From contig NZ_CP134152.1 of assembly GCF_032164335.1 (NCBI RefSeq), forward strand, positions 4,340,001-4,404,000: a DNA stretch of 64,000 bases. The letters run 5' to 3'. The notes below the pieces were generated by a model, which was given only the letters and a program-made list of their open reading frames with translations, did no database searches and was not told the DNA's origin. This DNA comes from Winslowiella toletana. GTDB lineage: Bacteria > Pseudomonadota > Gammaproteobacteria > Enterobacterales > Enterobacteriaceae. The position numbers and the translations under genes were made by a program. Positions 34,724-41,937 of this stretch are shown here, one piece after another (the stretch's first letter is position 1; every line of letters begins with the position of its first letter).

Positions 34724-35350
34724 TTAACGGATGGACTGGGCGATCGATTTAGCCGATTCCGCGTTCATGCTCTGTACGCTGTTGGCCATGGTGACCGCGG
34801 TGTTAAAGTTCTGCATCAGCTGCTGCAGCTTCAGCTGGTTCTGCTGTACGAAGTCAGAGGCGCGGCCTGAATGGGATTCCAGTGCGGATTTCACGGCGGT
34901 CAGATCAGCTTTATCCAGCAGAGGCGTTCCACCAGACTGATTCAGCCACTCAGCAGGAACGTCCTGGCCCTTTAAATGAGCAGGTATGGACTTTGGCAGG
35001 CCGCTAAGAAACTCATCAATGCTCTGGCCGTTAACTTCAATATTGTTGGCACGCATGTATTCAATCACTTCTGGCGGCAGCGATACGGTATCCTTGCTGT
35101 TCTCCAGGCCCGCCAGCAGCGCGTCAACGCGGTTAGCCATATCCTGCGCATCACGTGACACTTCGGTCTTCTTGCTCATCTGCTCGAACTTGGCGTTCGC
35201 CAGTTCGGTAAACAGCAGCATGATGCTGTCCATGGTGACCATCGCGGTGCCCATCAGCGAGGTGTTTTTGCCTGCGCTCAGGTACTCGGTGTCGCCACTT
35301 GATTTCGGGCCAGTTGGTGCGTTGAGGTTAAGATTGTTAATAGCAGTCAT
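34724..35350 (-). CDS. SseB/EspA-like filament protein, paralogue 7 (first in array operon)
   Basis: 208 residues with a short ~23-residue Pro/Gly-containing insert (LPKSIPAHLKGQDVPAEWLN) after VNGQSIDEFL. The constant ends match the other copies. It is promoter-proximal, so it should be the most strongly made of the six-gene array. Its promoter resembles that of sseB1. Confidence 0.86.
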   Translation of the reverse strand: MTAINNLNLNAPTGPKSSGDTEYLSAGKNTSLMGTAMVTMDSIMLLFTELANAKFEQMSKKTEVSRDAQDMANRVDALLAGLENSKDTVSLPPEVIEYMRANNIEVNGQSIDEFLSGLPKSIPAHLKGQDVPAEWLNQSGGTPLLDKADLTAVKSALESHSGRASDFVQQNQLKLQQLMQNFNTAVTMANSVQSMNAESAKSIAQSIR

Positions 35351-35426
35351 GATTACTCTTTCCTATTTAGATGTTTTAATTGTTTGCCAGATAATCTGTC
35401 AGGCAATGTCCGGTGTTGATGTGGCT

Positions 35427-35478
35427 ATAATAGGCATCTGAAAAAAATAGAATTCTGTATCTGTACAAAATATTCTGT
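35427..35478 (-). promoter_or_regulatory. promoter of the tandem sseB array with activator box
   Basis: Minus-strand TATTAT (35427-35432), poor -35, and the 20-bp box at 35459-35478 (minus strand beginning ACAGAATATTTTG). A second ACAGAAT follows 20 bp downstream on the same strand. The arrangement matches 30017-30068, with the box at the same distance from the -10. Binding by the adjacent AraC-family protein is a reasonable inference. Confidence 0.5.
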
Positions 35479-35517
35479 TTTTTAACAACCTCGCTCAAAA
35501 ACTATTTCTCGCCACAT

Positions 35518-35535
35518 GTCAGGTGAACACCTGAT
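35518..35535. promoter_or_regulatory. 7-4-7 palindrome between sseB7 and the AraC gene
   Basis: GTCAGGT-GAAC-ACCTGAT, six of seven arm positions paired. It lies 62 bp before the AraC-family start and about 86 bp upstream of the sseB7 -10 element, so it could serve both directions. Confidence 0.55.
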
Positions 35536-35596
35536 GTTCTTTTTTTTGCCTATAAAGGAAGATATTCCGGTGATTGCAGTATTCATGGGGGGAAAG

Positions 35597-36337
35597 ATGT
35601 CAGCACTCAGATTTATTATTACCCGAAGCAGTTTGACGCTATCACTGCATGGAGAGCGCTATGTTGTACCGGCAAATAGCCTTGCAGTAACCTGCGCCAA
35701 TATGCAGGTTGTCAGCGACGTCCTGCAATGTAAGCCGATCATTGTGGATTTTTCTGCCGCTGCGTTGCAGCAGCTTTATCCGGATGTTATCGAGCTAATT
35801 GAAACCGAAAGAAATAACACTTTCAGTCGCAATAACGTAAAAGTTATTAAGGCGGAAAATGATGTTATCGATGTATTTTCTTCACTTTCAAATTTATCAC
35901 CAGACAGCTTTTTATATTTTTCATATATCTATTGCCTGAGTCTGGACAGAAACTATTTTTCGGCACTGTTGAAAAGTAGTATTTCCGGTAATAAAGCTTT
36001 TTGTCATTTTATTGAAACAAACTTTATGCAGCCGTGGTCGGTGGCGCAATTAGCCGAAGAGATAGGTTTACCACTGCGCAAATTTAACCAGCAGTTTCAG
36101 GATGTGTACGGTAAACCGGCCAAACGCTGGTTACTGGAGCGGCGGCTGGAGCATGCGAAAAGGTTGCTGAGCAGTACGCCGATGCGGGTGCTGGATATCG
36201 CTCTGGAGTGTGGATTTTCCAATCATGCGCACTTTACCGACAGTTTCCGCCGCAATTTCATGTGCAGCCCGAAACAATTTCGCTATCAGTCGCACGGCAA
36301 AGTCGACAATGACGGAATTTTGAATGGAGAAGAATAA
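35597..36337 (+). CDS. AraC-family regulator of the secretion island (EsrC-like)
   Basis: 246 residues. The C-terminal ~100 residues form an AraC DNA-binding domain with two helix-turn-helix units (SVAQLAEEIGLPLRKFNQQF; RVLDIALECGFSNHAHFTDS then FRRNFMCSPKQFRYQ). The N-terminal part is unassigned. The ATG at 35597 has GGGGGG four bases upstream; an upstream ATG at 35516 would put a palindromic operator inside the gene. It is five bases before the needle gene and probably co-transcribed with it. Edwardsiella's SPI-2-like system has an AraC protein, EsrC; Salmonella's does not. Confidence 0.88.
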   Translation: MSALRFIITRSSLTLSLHGERYVVPANSLAVTCANMQVVSDVLQCKPIIVDFSAAALQQLYPDVIELIETERNNTFSRNNVKVIKAENDVIDVFSSLSNLSPDSFLYFSYIYCLSLDRNYFSALLKSSISGNKAFCHFIETNFMQPWSVAQLAEEIGLPLRKFNQQFQDVYGKPAKRWLLERRLEHAKRLLSSTPMRVLDIALECGFSNHAHFTDSFRRNFMCSPKQFRYQSHGKVDNDGILNGEE

Positions 36338-36342
36338 CCACT

Positions 36343-36558
36343 ATGGATATTGAAGCTATTACTAACCAGCTTTCACAACTGGTTGATAAAGCGGGTAATG
36401 AAGTGCAGTCAAAAGTCACCGCTGCGGATTTTAACGATCCGGCAAAAATGTTGCAGGCTCAGTTTGCCATTCAGCAATATTCGACTTTTGTCAGCTATGA
36501 GAGCGCGATTATGCGTGCGGTAAAAGACATGCTGGCAGGGATTATTCAGAAAATATGA
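36343..36558 (+). CDS. sctF: type III secretion needle protein SctF
   Basis: 71 residues, identical in length to SsaG. The end KMLQAQFAIQQYSTFVSYES ... IMRAVKDMLAGIIQKI matches SsaG closely (AQFALQQYSTFINYESSLIK, as recalled). It polymerises into the external needle. Its stop overlaps the sctG start (ATGATG). Confidence 0.95.
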   Translation: MDIEAITNQLSQLVDKAGNEVQSKVTAADFNDPAKMLQAQFAIQQYSTFVSYESAIMRAVKDMLAGIIQKI

Positions 36559-36845
36559 TGATGCTCGATCGCGAATTACGCCAGCTGCTGGTGGAAACCA
36601 GCCTGATGGCAGTGAATCACGGTTTCTTTCCTCAGGCACAAGCGGTCCGCGAGGCTTTACCCTGGCTAACCGACAATCAACAGGCGCGATGCATCGTTGA
36701 ATCTACCCTGCTGATTGGGCTTGGCGACAGCAAAACCGCCCTTGCACTGCTGAAAGATAATGATTCAGCCGAAGCTGACATGCTGCGGCGCTTGACTGCC
36801 AGCAGCGTCGATACCTCTTTGCCCGTTTGGGGCCATCCAAAATAA
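36555..36845 (+). CDS. sctG: SctG/SsaH-like needle chaperone
   Basis: 96 residues, helical, TPR-like of the YscG type (STLLIGLGDSKTALALLKDN parallels the SsaH LLLAGLNEPLKAAKILSD segment as recalled). Together with a partner it keeps needle subunits monomeric in the cytoplasm. Position between needle and rod genes is as in SPI-2. The last ~10 residues extend beyond the SsaH length (75). Confidence 0.75.
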   Translation: MMMLDRELRQLLVETSLMAVNHGFFPQAQAVREALPWLTDNQQARCIVESTLLIGLGDSKTALALLKDNDSAEADMLRRLTASSVDTSLPVWGHPK

Positions 36846-36867
36846 CGTTTATCAGGAGCTATACATC

Positions 36868-37206
36868 ATGGAAATTGACGCAATCCAACTGAACACTCTG
36901 CAAGCCACTCAGGATCATATCGTTACGCCGCCTGATGCCGCAGACGTCGACGCCTTTACCCGCGCGATGTTTGGCAACATGCTGATCACCCCGGACGAAA
37001 TGGCGACGGCCCAACTGCAGAAAAAATCCATTGCTGTGCATCAGGCGATAGAGGGCGCGAAGCCCACTGCAGAAATCATCAGCAGTCCTGCTGAAATGAT
37101 GGCGGTGAAATCAGCATTGTCCAAGTCACTGCTGGAAGTGGAGTTAACCGCCAAAGTTGCGGGCTCACTGGGGCAAGGCATTAACAAACTGGTGAGCATG
37201 CAATGA
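36868..37206 (+). CDS. sctI: type III secretion inner rod protein SctI
   Basis: 112 residues (SsaI 82), YscI/PrgJ family by position and by the C-terminal helix SKSLLEVELTAKVAGSLGQGINKLVSMQ. It forms the inner rod or needle adapter. The N-terminal half is polar. AGGAG lies ten bases before the ATG. It overlaps sctJ by four bases. Confidence 0.82.
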   Translation: MEIDAIQLNTLQATQDHIVTPPDAADVDAFTRAMFGNMLITPDEMATAQLQKKSIAVHQAIEGAKPTAEIISSPAEMMAVKSALSKSLLEVELTAKVAGSLGQGINKLVSMQ

Positions 37207-37922
37207 TAGCTTCCGTGAAGCGGTACGGTTTGCTGGCGCTGCTGGCGCTATGTTTAACCGGCTGTAAAGTGGAACTCTACAGCGGACTCTCTGAAGCCGA
37301 AGCGAATCAGATGCTGGCATTGTTAATGCTGCGTGATATCGACAGTGAGAAACAGGTGATCAAGGAAGGCAACGTGGCGATTAAGGTAGAGAAAAGCCAG
37401 TTTGTCGATGCGGTGGAAGCACTGCGTCAGCATGGTTTACCCGCGCGCCGCACCGAAAGCATGAACGATCTGTTTCCTTCCGGCCAGCTGGTAATGTCAC
37501 CGGTGCAGGAGCAGGCCAAAATAAACTATCTGAAGGAACAGCTGCTGGAAAAAATGCTGCGCGGCATGGATGGTGTGGTGAATGCTCAGGTTTCAATTGC
37601 AGAAAGCGTCAGCCATAACCGACGTGAAACGCCGGTTCCTTCGGCATCGGTGTTTGTAAAACATACTCCTGGCATTAATATGCAGAGTCGCGAGAATGAC
37701 ATCAGAAGCTTGATTCAGAACGGCATCCCGAATCTGCGTGCAGAGAATATTTCAGTGGTGTTGCAAGCCACAGATTATCGCTATCAGCGCGCATTGCCGG
37801 TTTCTGAGCAACCATCACCCTGGTGGCATGACCGTAAACTGTGGCTGGTCGCAGCACTGGTGCTGGTGATATCAGCCGCCACAGGAGCCCTTCTGCTGCG
37901 CCGCAGGAAAACTGCATCATGA
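37203..37922 (+). CDS. sctJ: type III secretion inner ring lipoprotein SctJ
   Basis: 239 residues (SsaJ 249). A lipoprotein signal ends in LTGC (cysteine near residue 20). A YscJ/FliF domain follows (GLSEAEANQMLALLMLRDID; LMSPVQEQAKI...), with one C-terminal membrane helix (LWLVAALVLVISAATGALLL) and a short basic tail. It forms the inner ring of the base with SctD. The TGA overlaps the sctK start. Confidence 0.95.
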   Translation: MIASVKRYGLLALLALCLTGCKVELYSGLSEAEANQMLALLMLRDIDSEKQVIKEGNVAIKVEKSQFVDAVEALRQHGLPARRTESMNDLFPSGQLVMSPVQEQAKINYLKEQLLEKMLRGMDGVVNAQVSIAESVSHNRRETPVPSASVFVKHTPGINMQSRENDIRSLIQNGIPNLRAENISVVLQATDYRYQRALPVSEQPSPWWHDRKLWLVAALVLVISAATGALLLRRRKTAS

Positions 37923-38506
37923 ATGCGGTGATCACCGCTCCGTTACAGCGTTTGCATCAGCTTAGCTGGCAGGCGGGTGAGTGGATGGATGAGGGGTGGT
38001 GGCAGGCACTGTCACTGGCCCCCTGGCAACACTGCTATCAACGTTATCCTGCGTCGCGCGGTCGGTTGAATCACTTAATCGCCCGGCGTTGCCGGGAAAC
38101 ACTTAGCCCACTGCCCGCCAGTCTGAGCGCACAACAGTTACAGCTACTGTCACTGGAGGAACAGTTGCCACGGCTGTGTACCGCGTTGGGGCTACTGGCC
38201 ATCGCCTGCCCGGACTATTTGCTGCTGGGTGAGTACCGACGCCAGCTATCGCTAAGTCTCGGGGAGCGCGGATGCGATCAGCTATTGGTACTGGGTTCAT
38301 TCACCACTCCGCCGCTCGGGATGCTGACCGCTGAACAGTTACCCGCGGCGGCTCAGGCCCGGGGAATTGGCTGGTTGCGCAGTGCCGCACAACAATGTCC
38401 GGTGATTGCCGCGCTGCAAATGGTATTACCCCCGGCAGAGGTAGCCTCTGAACCCCAGTTGGGATCGCCGGTTCCCTGGTTGCTACGCATAGGACGATTT
38501 TTATGA
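37919..38506 (+). CDS. sctK: SctK-like sorting platform accessory protein
   Basis: 195 residues, helical, Leu/Gln/Trp-rich, no signal peptide. It lies between sctJ and sctL, where many systems have YscK/OrgA-type proteins that connect the sorting platform to the inner rings. The ATG at 37919 overlaps the sctJ stop (ATGA) and the end overlaps sctL the same way. Similarity is low, and the call rests on position and size. Confidence 0.7.
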   Translation: MNAVITAPLQRLHQLSWQAGEWMDEGWWQALSLAPWQHCYQRYPASRGRLNHLIARRCRETLSPLPASLSAQQLQLLSLEEQLPRLCTALGLLAIACPDYLLLGEYRRQLSLSLGERGCDQLLVLGSFTTPPLGMLTAEQLPAAAQARGIGWLRSAAQQCPVIAALQMVLPPAEVASEPQLGSPVPWLLRIGRFL

Positions 38507-39174
38507 CTCTCTTAACCATACCGGTTACCCGCCTGACGGTAGCCGCTCCTGCTGGCACGTTGATTCATGCCAGTCAACTGGCGGAGTTTCTGGCGGCAGA
38601 AGATATTATTGCGGCGGCCCAGGCCCAGGCGGAGCAGATTTTGCAACGCGCTGAACTGGATGCCGAACATCTGCAGCAATATTGTGATAAAGCACAAGAA
38701 GCCGCCAGGCAAGAAGGATTAATGCAGGTTGAGGAAGAAGCGCCCGCGCTACGTCAACAAGCGGTCGCCGATACCATCCAATGGCTGATTGAGACGCATG
38801 AGGTTGAACGCCGCGTGGTCGAACAGCTCGAAGTTCGCTTGCGTCGCATCATGGTGCAGGTGTTTGAAGAGTTTTATGGTCAGCAGAATGACGCCAGATT
38901 GTTGATGGCGCACCTGCACCGGCATATTGACGCCCTGCTGGATGAAGCCACCGGCACGCTGCATGTCAATGAGTCACAGTATGATGAGTTGCGTCAGGCT
39001 TTTGTCACCCATCCACAATTGCGAGTTAAGCCAGATGCGCGGCTGCAACCCGGCGAAGCGAGGCTGAATACTTCTCTGGTTTCGCTATATCTGAATCTTG
39101 ACGAGCAGTTGCAGTCAATACTTTCCCGCCTGGAACAACTGAGTCAGGAGTCAGCAGATGATCAACAAGATTGA
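38503..39174 (+). CDS. sctL: type III secretion stator SctL
   Basis: 223 residues (SsaK 224), FliH/YscL family. A long coiled coil (AAEDIIAAAQAQAEQILQRA...) leads to a C-terminal domain (VEQLEVRLRRIMVQVFEEFY) that binds the SctN ATPase. It forms the spokes of the sorting platform. Overlaps sctK and sctW. Confidence 0.9.
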   Translation: MTLLTIPVTRLTVAAPAGTLIHASQLAEFLAAEDIIAAAQAQAEQILQRAELDAEHLQQYCDKAQEAARQEGLMQVEEEAPALRQQAVADTIQWLIETHEVERRVVEQLEVRLRRIMVQVFEEFYGQQNDARLLMAHLHRHIDALLDEATGTLHVNESQYDELRQAFVTHPQLRVKPDARLQPGEARLNTSLVSLYLNLDEQLQSILSRLEQLSQESADDQQD

Positions 39175-40270
39175 GGCCGGTGGCCACCGCCCACATCATC
39201 AGGTGAACAACGTACAGCAATCGCAGCAACTGCGCGCTGATCGCAACGCCTCGCAAGTGATTCCGGCCCAGTCGGTAATGAATATCGCCAAAAGCGCCTT
39301 GGGCAGCGATGTTATGACCCTGCAAGGGATGCCAACCGATCTTGATGCGATGCAGGAAACCCAGGAAAACATCGGTTTTGCGCTTGCCGGACGCTCCAGC
39401 AGTACCTCTGGCAGCGCCTCAACCGGCAATGAACGTGCACGCCCGCGCGCGATGGTTCAGCGGCTGGCGCGGCAAGTGGCCGCCGTTGCGCCGAATCAGC
39501 TGGAAGATTTACGTCAGCGCATCCCGGCGATTGAACAGGTTGATGAAGTCGACGACCTGCTCAACTCAATGCGGCAACATCACATGGACGCCGGAGAGAT
39601 GGTGCTGCTGCTGGGCGCGATGCTTAATGACTCCGATCTCAGCCCGGCGCGACGCCAACGCCTTGAACTGGCGCTGGAACGGGCAATGGATGAAGAAGAC
39701 TGGGTGCTGAAACTGTTCGGCTTTCTGGAATTCGGTGCCGTGGGCCCTGACGGCCTGGCTGAACTGCGTCGCCTTTATCAGCGCGCCGCCAGCCGCGAGT
39801 CTGGTCTTTCATACTGGTTTTCTCAGTTCAGCCAATTGCAGGATCGCCAGCGTAAGCTGAAAACCCTCATTCGCGCCCTGTCGTTTGAATTGTCCGCCGA
39901 ATTCGGCATCAGTGGTATTCGTCTTGGCGCGGTGATTACCGATTTGAAGCGTATTTTACAGTTTCTCACTGTTGAAGATCACTGCAAGCGGATGGCCAAG
40001 GCGCTCAATGTCCCTGATGTGGATGGCGATCGTATTACCTCGGAGCTACTGGAAATTATGCAGCAGTCGTGGGTCTATCCCGACTGGCTGAAAGAACGCG
40101 CCAGCCAGATGCTGCCCGAGGGCTTCAGCCAGCATGGTTATGCCCGCCGTATGGTTGACCTGGTAAAACTGCTGCCCGATGACTGTTTTGAAGATATTGA
40201 ACAGCGAGAGACCGTTTTACAGGCTTTTTCTGAGTATCAGGAAAAGCTGGTCGATGAAGAAGAGTGGTAA
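39158..40270 (+). CDS. sctW: type III secretion gatekeeper SctW
   Basis: 370 residues (SsaL 338), YopN/SepL/InvE family. The N-terminal ~80 residues are polar. Then come helical bundles with LRQRIPAIEQVDEVDDLLNS, FGFLEFGAVGPDGLAELRRL and a C-terminal X-bundle (GYARRMVDLVKLLPDDCFED). It delays effector export until translocators are placed, in Salmonella together with SsaM and SpiC. It is the last gene of the AraC-sctFGIJKLW operon. Confidence 0.88.
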   Translation: MINKIEAGGHRPHHQVNNVQQSQQLRADRNASQVIPAQSVMNIAKSALGSDVMTLQGMPTDLDAMQETQENIGFALAGRSSSTSGSASTGNERARPRAMVQRLARQVAAVAPNQLEDLRQRIPAIEQVDEVDDLLNSMRQHHMDAGEMVLLLGAMLNDSDLSPARRQRLELALERAMDEEDWVLKLFGFLEFGAVGPDGLAELRRLYQRAASRESGLSYWFSQFSQLQDRQRKLKTLIRALSFELSAEFGISGIRLGAVITDLKRILQFLTVEDHCKRMAKALNVPDVDGDRITSELLEIMQQSWVYPDWLKERASQMLPEGFSQHGYARRMVDLVKLLPDDCFEDIEQRETVLQAFSEYQEKLVDEEEW

Positions 40271-40276
40271 CGACCA

Positions 40277-40304
40277 GCGGCAATGGCATTTTTGCCATTG
40301 CCGC
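40277..40304. terminator. convergent terminator sctW / sseF
   Basis: Perfect 12-bp stem GCGGCAATGGCA / TGCCATTGCCGC with a TTTT loop, seven bases after the sctW stop and 13 bases from the sseF stop. There is no long T run, but the stem is strong and suits both directions. Confidence 0.65.
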
Positions 40305-40316
40305 CCGATTTATAAC

Positions 40317-41162
40317 TCACTCATCAGAGCCAAAACCATTCCGCTTCCGCATTTGAGTCTCTGTCTGAGTCGTCGCGGATGTCTTAACCGGTGTATTAAG
40401 CGCTTTGGCATGCGCTTCCAGAAACTCATTATGCATCTTCTGAATACCCAATTCCTTTTTCACTTTTCCTTTCAGGGCGTTATCGGCATTAAAGGTGTTA
40501 ACCGCAAGGTCTAACGCAGGCTTAGCGGTAGCAATGACACGAGCAACCGTTGGCATAACGCCGGTGGCAGCGCTGGCCGGTAGCCAGCTGGCTAACACGG
40601 CTGGCGTACCACTCACGACAGCCCGCGCGACTCCAGAAAAGTAGGTAGCAACTTTCTCGGATTGATCTGCGGAAAGACGGCATTTCAGGGCTAACTGATT
40701 TACCGCATTGCCAATGGAGTCCGCACCCAAAGTCAGCCCGCCATTCCTTTCCGCTTCGGGCTTCTTCTTATCGTGTACTTCATAGGCGGCGCAGCCCACA
40801 TCCATCAGAGCCACGGCTTCAGCCGCCGCATTTGCTGCAGCTAACAGGCCAGTGCCACCAATCCCCGACGTTACCAGTGCCGCTGTCGCCGTTACGGCAC
40901 CGATAACCTTGGTGACCAGGGTATTGGTATCGATCCTCAGCTCAACTTCCTGCGAGTACGCCGTAATACGGGCCTTCTGATCGTTTAAAAAGTCAGGCTC
41001 CAGCGCTTTGGACGGAACAGAAGCTGTCGGTTTCACTATGCCGCTTTCGCTGGCTGAGGGAAATTCTCCGCCAGTACTATTGGTGACCATTTTTATGCTC
41101 ACCTCGTCTGACTTGGCGGCGTAATGTACCGGAAGGGTATATCCGGTTGCGGGTGACAACAT
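40317..41162 (-). CDS. sseF: SseF-like type III secreted effector
   Basis: 281 residues. A hydrophobic Ala/Gly/Val-rich region (VIGAVTATAALVTSGIGGTG and on to AEAVALMDVGCAAYEVHDKK) then DSIGNAVNQLALKCRLSADQ and a second hydrophobic region (GVARAVVSGTPAVLASWLPA) follow the same order as Salmonella SseF (...GDACCAYHN..., SDSVALVVSALALKCGASLN). SseF acts with SseG at the Salmonella-containing vacuole and Golgi. The polar N-terminal ~75 residues would hold the export and chaperone-binding signals. AAGGAGAG precedes the ATG. It follows its probable chaperone gene. Confidence 0.7.
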   Translation of the reverse strand: MLSPATGYTLPVHYAAKSDEVSIKMVTNSTGGEFPSASESGIVKPTASVPSKALEPDFLNDQKARITAYSQEVELRIDTNTLVTKVIGAVTATAALVTSGIGGTGLLAAANAAAEAVALMDVGCAAYEVHDKKKPEAERNGGLTLGADSIGNAVNQLALKCRLSADQSEKVATYFSGVARAVVSGTPAVLASWLPASAATGVMPTVARVIATAKPALDLAVNTFNADNALKGKVKKELGIQKMHNEFLEAHAKALNTPVKTSATTQTETQMRKRNGFGSDE

Positions 41163-41184
41163 AACACTCTCCTTAGCTTGTTAA

Positions 41185-41697
41185 TTATCCATTTAATTCA
41201 GTTAGTTGATCTTCCGCTTGCTTACGTAAATCCTCATAACGCGCATCGCTATTCGCCCTTTCAAAGCACAGAGCGATAGTCACATTGAAGATTTCCCGCG
41301 CCCCTTCTACCTCACCGACAGCTTGCAAGCAGTTGGCAATATGAAAAGGAGCAAAGGGATCGCTGGGCTGCATCTGTACGGCATAGCTGAAAAGTTTCAG
41401 GGCATGAGCATATTCACCTTGCTGTTTAAGGGCACAGGCAAAAGCAAAAATATTGCGGCGGGCAGCGGGGTCCAGCTGCGCGACCAGCGCAAAAAAATCG
41501 GTAGCCATCTCCAGATTACCCTCTTCCCACGCCTGATAACCCTGCGCATAGAGATCCTCCAGCTGCTGTGGTGAAATATTACACAGCTCAGCAAGCGAGG
41601 TTTTTCCTGCAAGCAGTGCGTCGACATCTGCGGCAAGCGCGTCCGTCGGAGTGTCAGTATCAGGGACAAGCGATGAATTCAGGTCAGGTCGTTGCAT
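41185..41697 (-). CDS. sscB: SscB-like TPR chaperone for the SseF-like effector
   Basis: 170 residues from ATG 41697. Three TPR-like helical pairs (LYAQGYQAWEEGNLEMATDF; RRNIFAFACALKQQGEYAHA; FAPFHIANCLQAVGEVEGAR) are of the SycD/SscB type. In SPI-2, SscB (144) is the chaperone of SseF, and the gene pair is adjacent as here, 22 bp apart. The frame stays open upstream with ATGs at 41763, 41772 and 41898; 41763 also has a GGGA site, so the start is uncertain. It is the last island gene on the right. Confidence 0.75.
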   Translation of the reverse strand: MQRPDLNSSLVPDTDTPTDALAADVDALLAGKTSLAELCNISPQQLEDLYAQGYQAWEEGNLEMATDFFALVAQLDPAARRNIFAFACALKQQGEYAHALKLFSYAVQMQPSDPFAPFHIANCLQAVGEVEGAREIFNVTIALCFERANSDARYEDLRKQAEDQLTELNG

Positions 41698-41895
41698 ATT
41701 ATTTTCCCGGATTAGGTTGATGCTATCTGATGGTCGGCGTTGCTTGTTTTCTGCGCTACTCATCTTAAACATCCCACTTACAGAGGCTGATTCCTTCTGT
41801 TTTTCCTGAGAAATTTGGGTTTTTTGACATGCTGTAATGAAAGTACAAAAGGAATTTATGGAGGAGGAAGGGAAAGCTTCGACGAATACGCACCA

Positions 41896-41930
41896 CAAAA
41901 AAAAACACCGCCAGTTGGCGGTGTTTTTTA
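41896..41930 (-). terminator. ytfP terminator at the right island boundary
   Basis: 8-bp stem ACACCGCC / GGCGGTGT with AGTT loop, flanked by A and T runs on both sides, so it works as an intrinsic terminator in either direction. It ends the tamA-tamB-ytfP operon eight bases after ytfP. Confidence 0.85.
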
Positions 41931-41937
41931 TGCTGAG

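Larger units (their letters stand above)
30486..35350 (-). repeat. tandem array of six sseB paralogues with constant spacers
   Basis: Six co-directional genes repeat a unit of gene plus 77-78 bp spacer (spacers 31458-31534, 32318-32395, 33131-33208, 34010-34087, 34646-34723). The first ~80 codons and last ~60 codons of paralogues 3-7 are almost identical in DNA, as are the spacers. Each spacer carries the ribosome site (AAAGGGA, eight bases before ATG) and a hairpin built on CGGCAG / CTGCCG. Only the middle of each gene differs. The array was produced by unit duplication and has been kept alike, presumably by recombination. Confidence 0.9.

Noticed and set aside
31554..35441. Repeated plus-strand frames opposite each sseB paralogue (for example 31872-32324 and 34986-35441)
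   Set aside because: They are antisense images of the constant parts and recur only because the paralogues recur.
41706..41730. ATTAGGT / ATCTGAT half-sites upstream of sscB as an operator
   Set aside because: The spacer is seven bases, not four, both arms have mismatches, and the site would touch the ribosome site of the preferred start.
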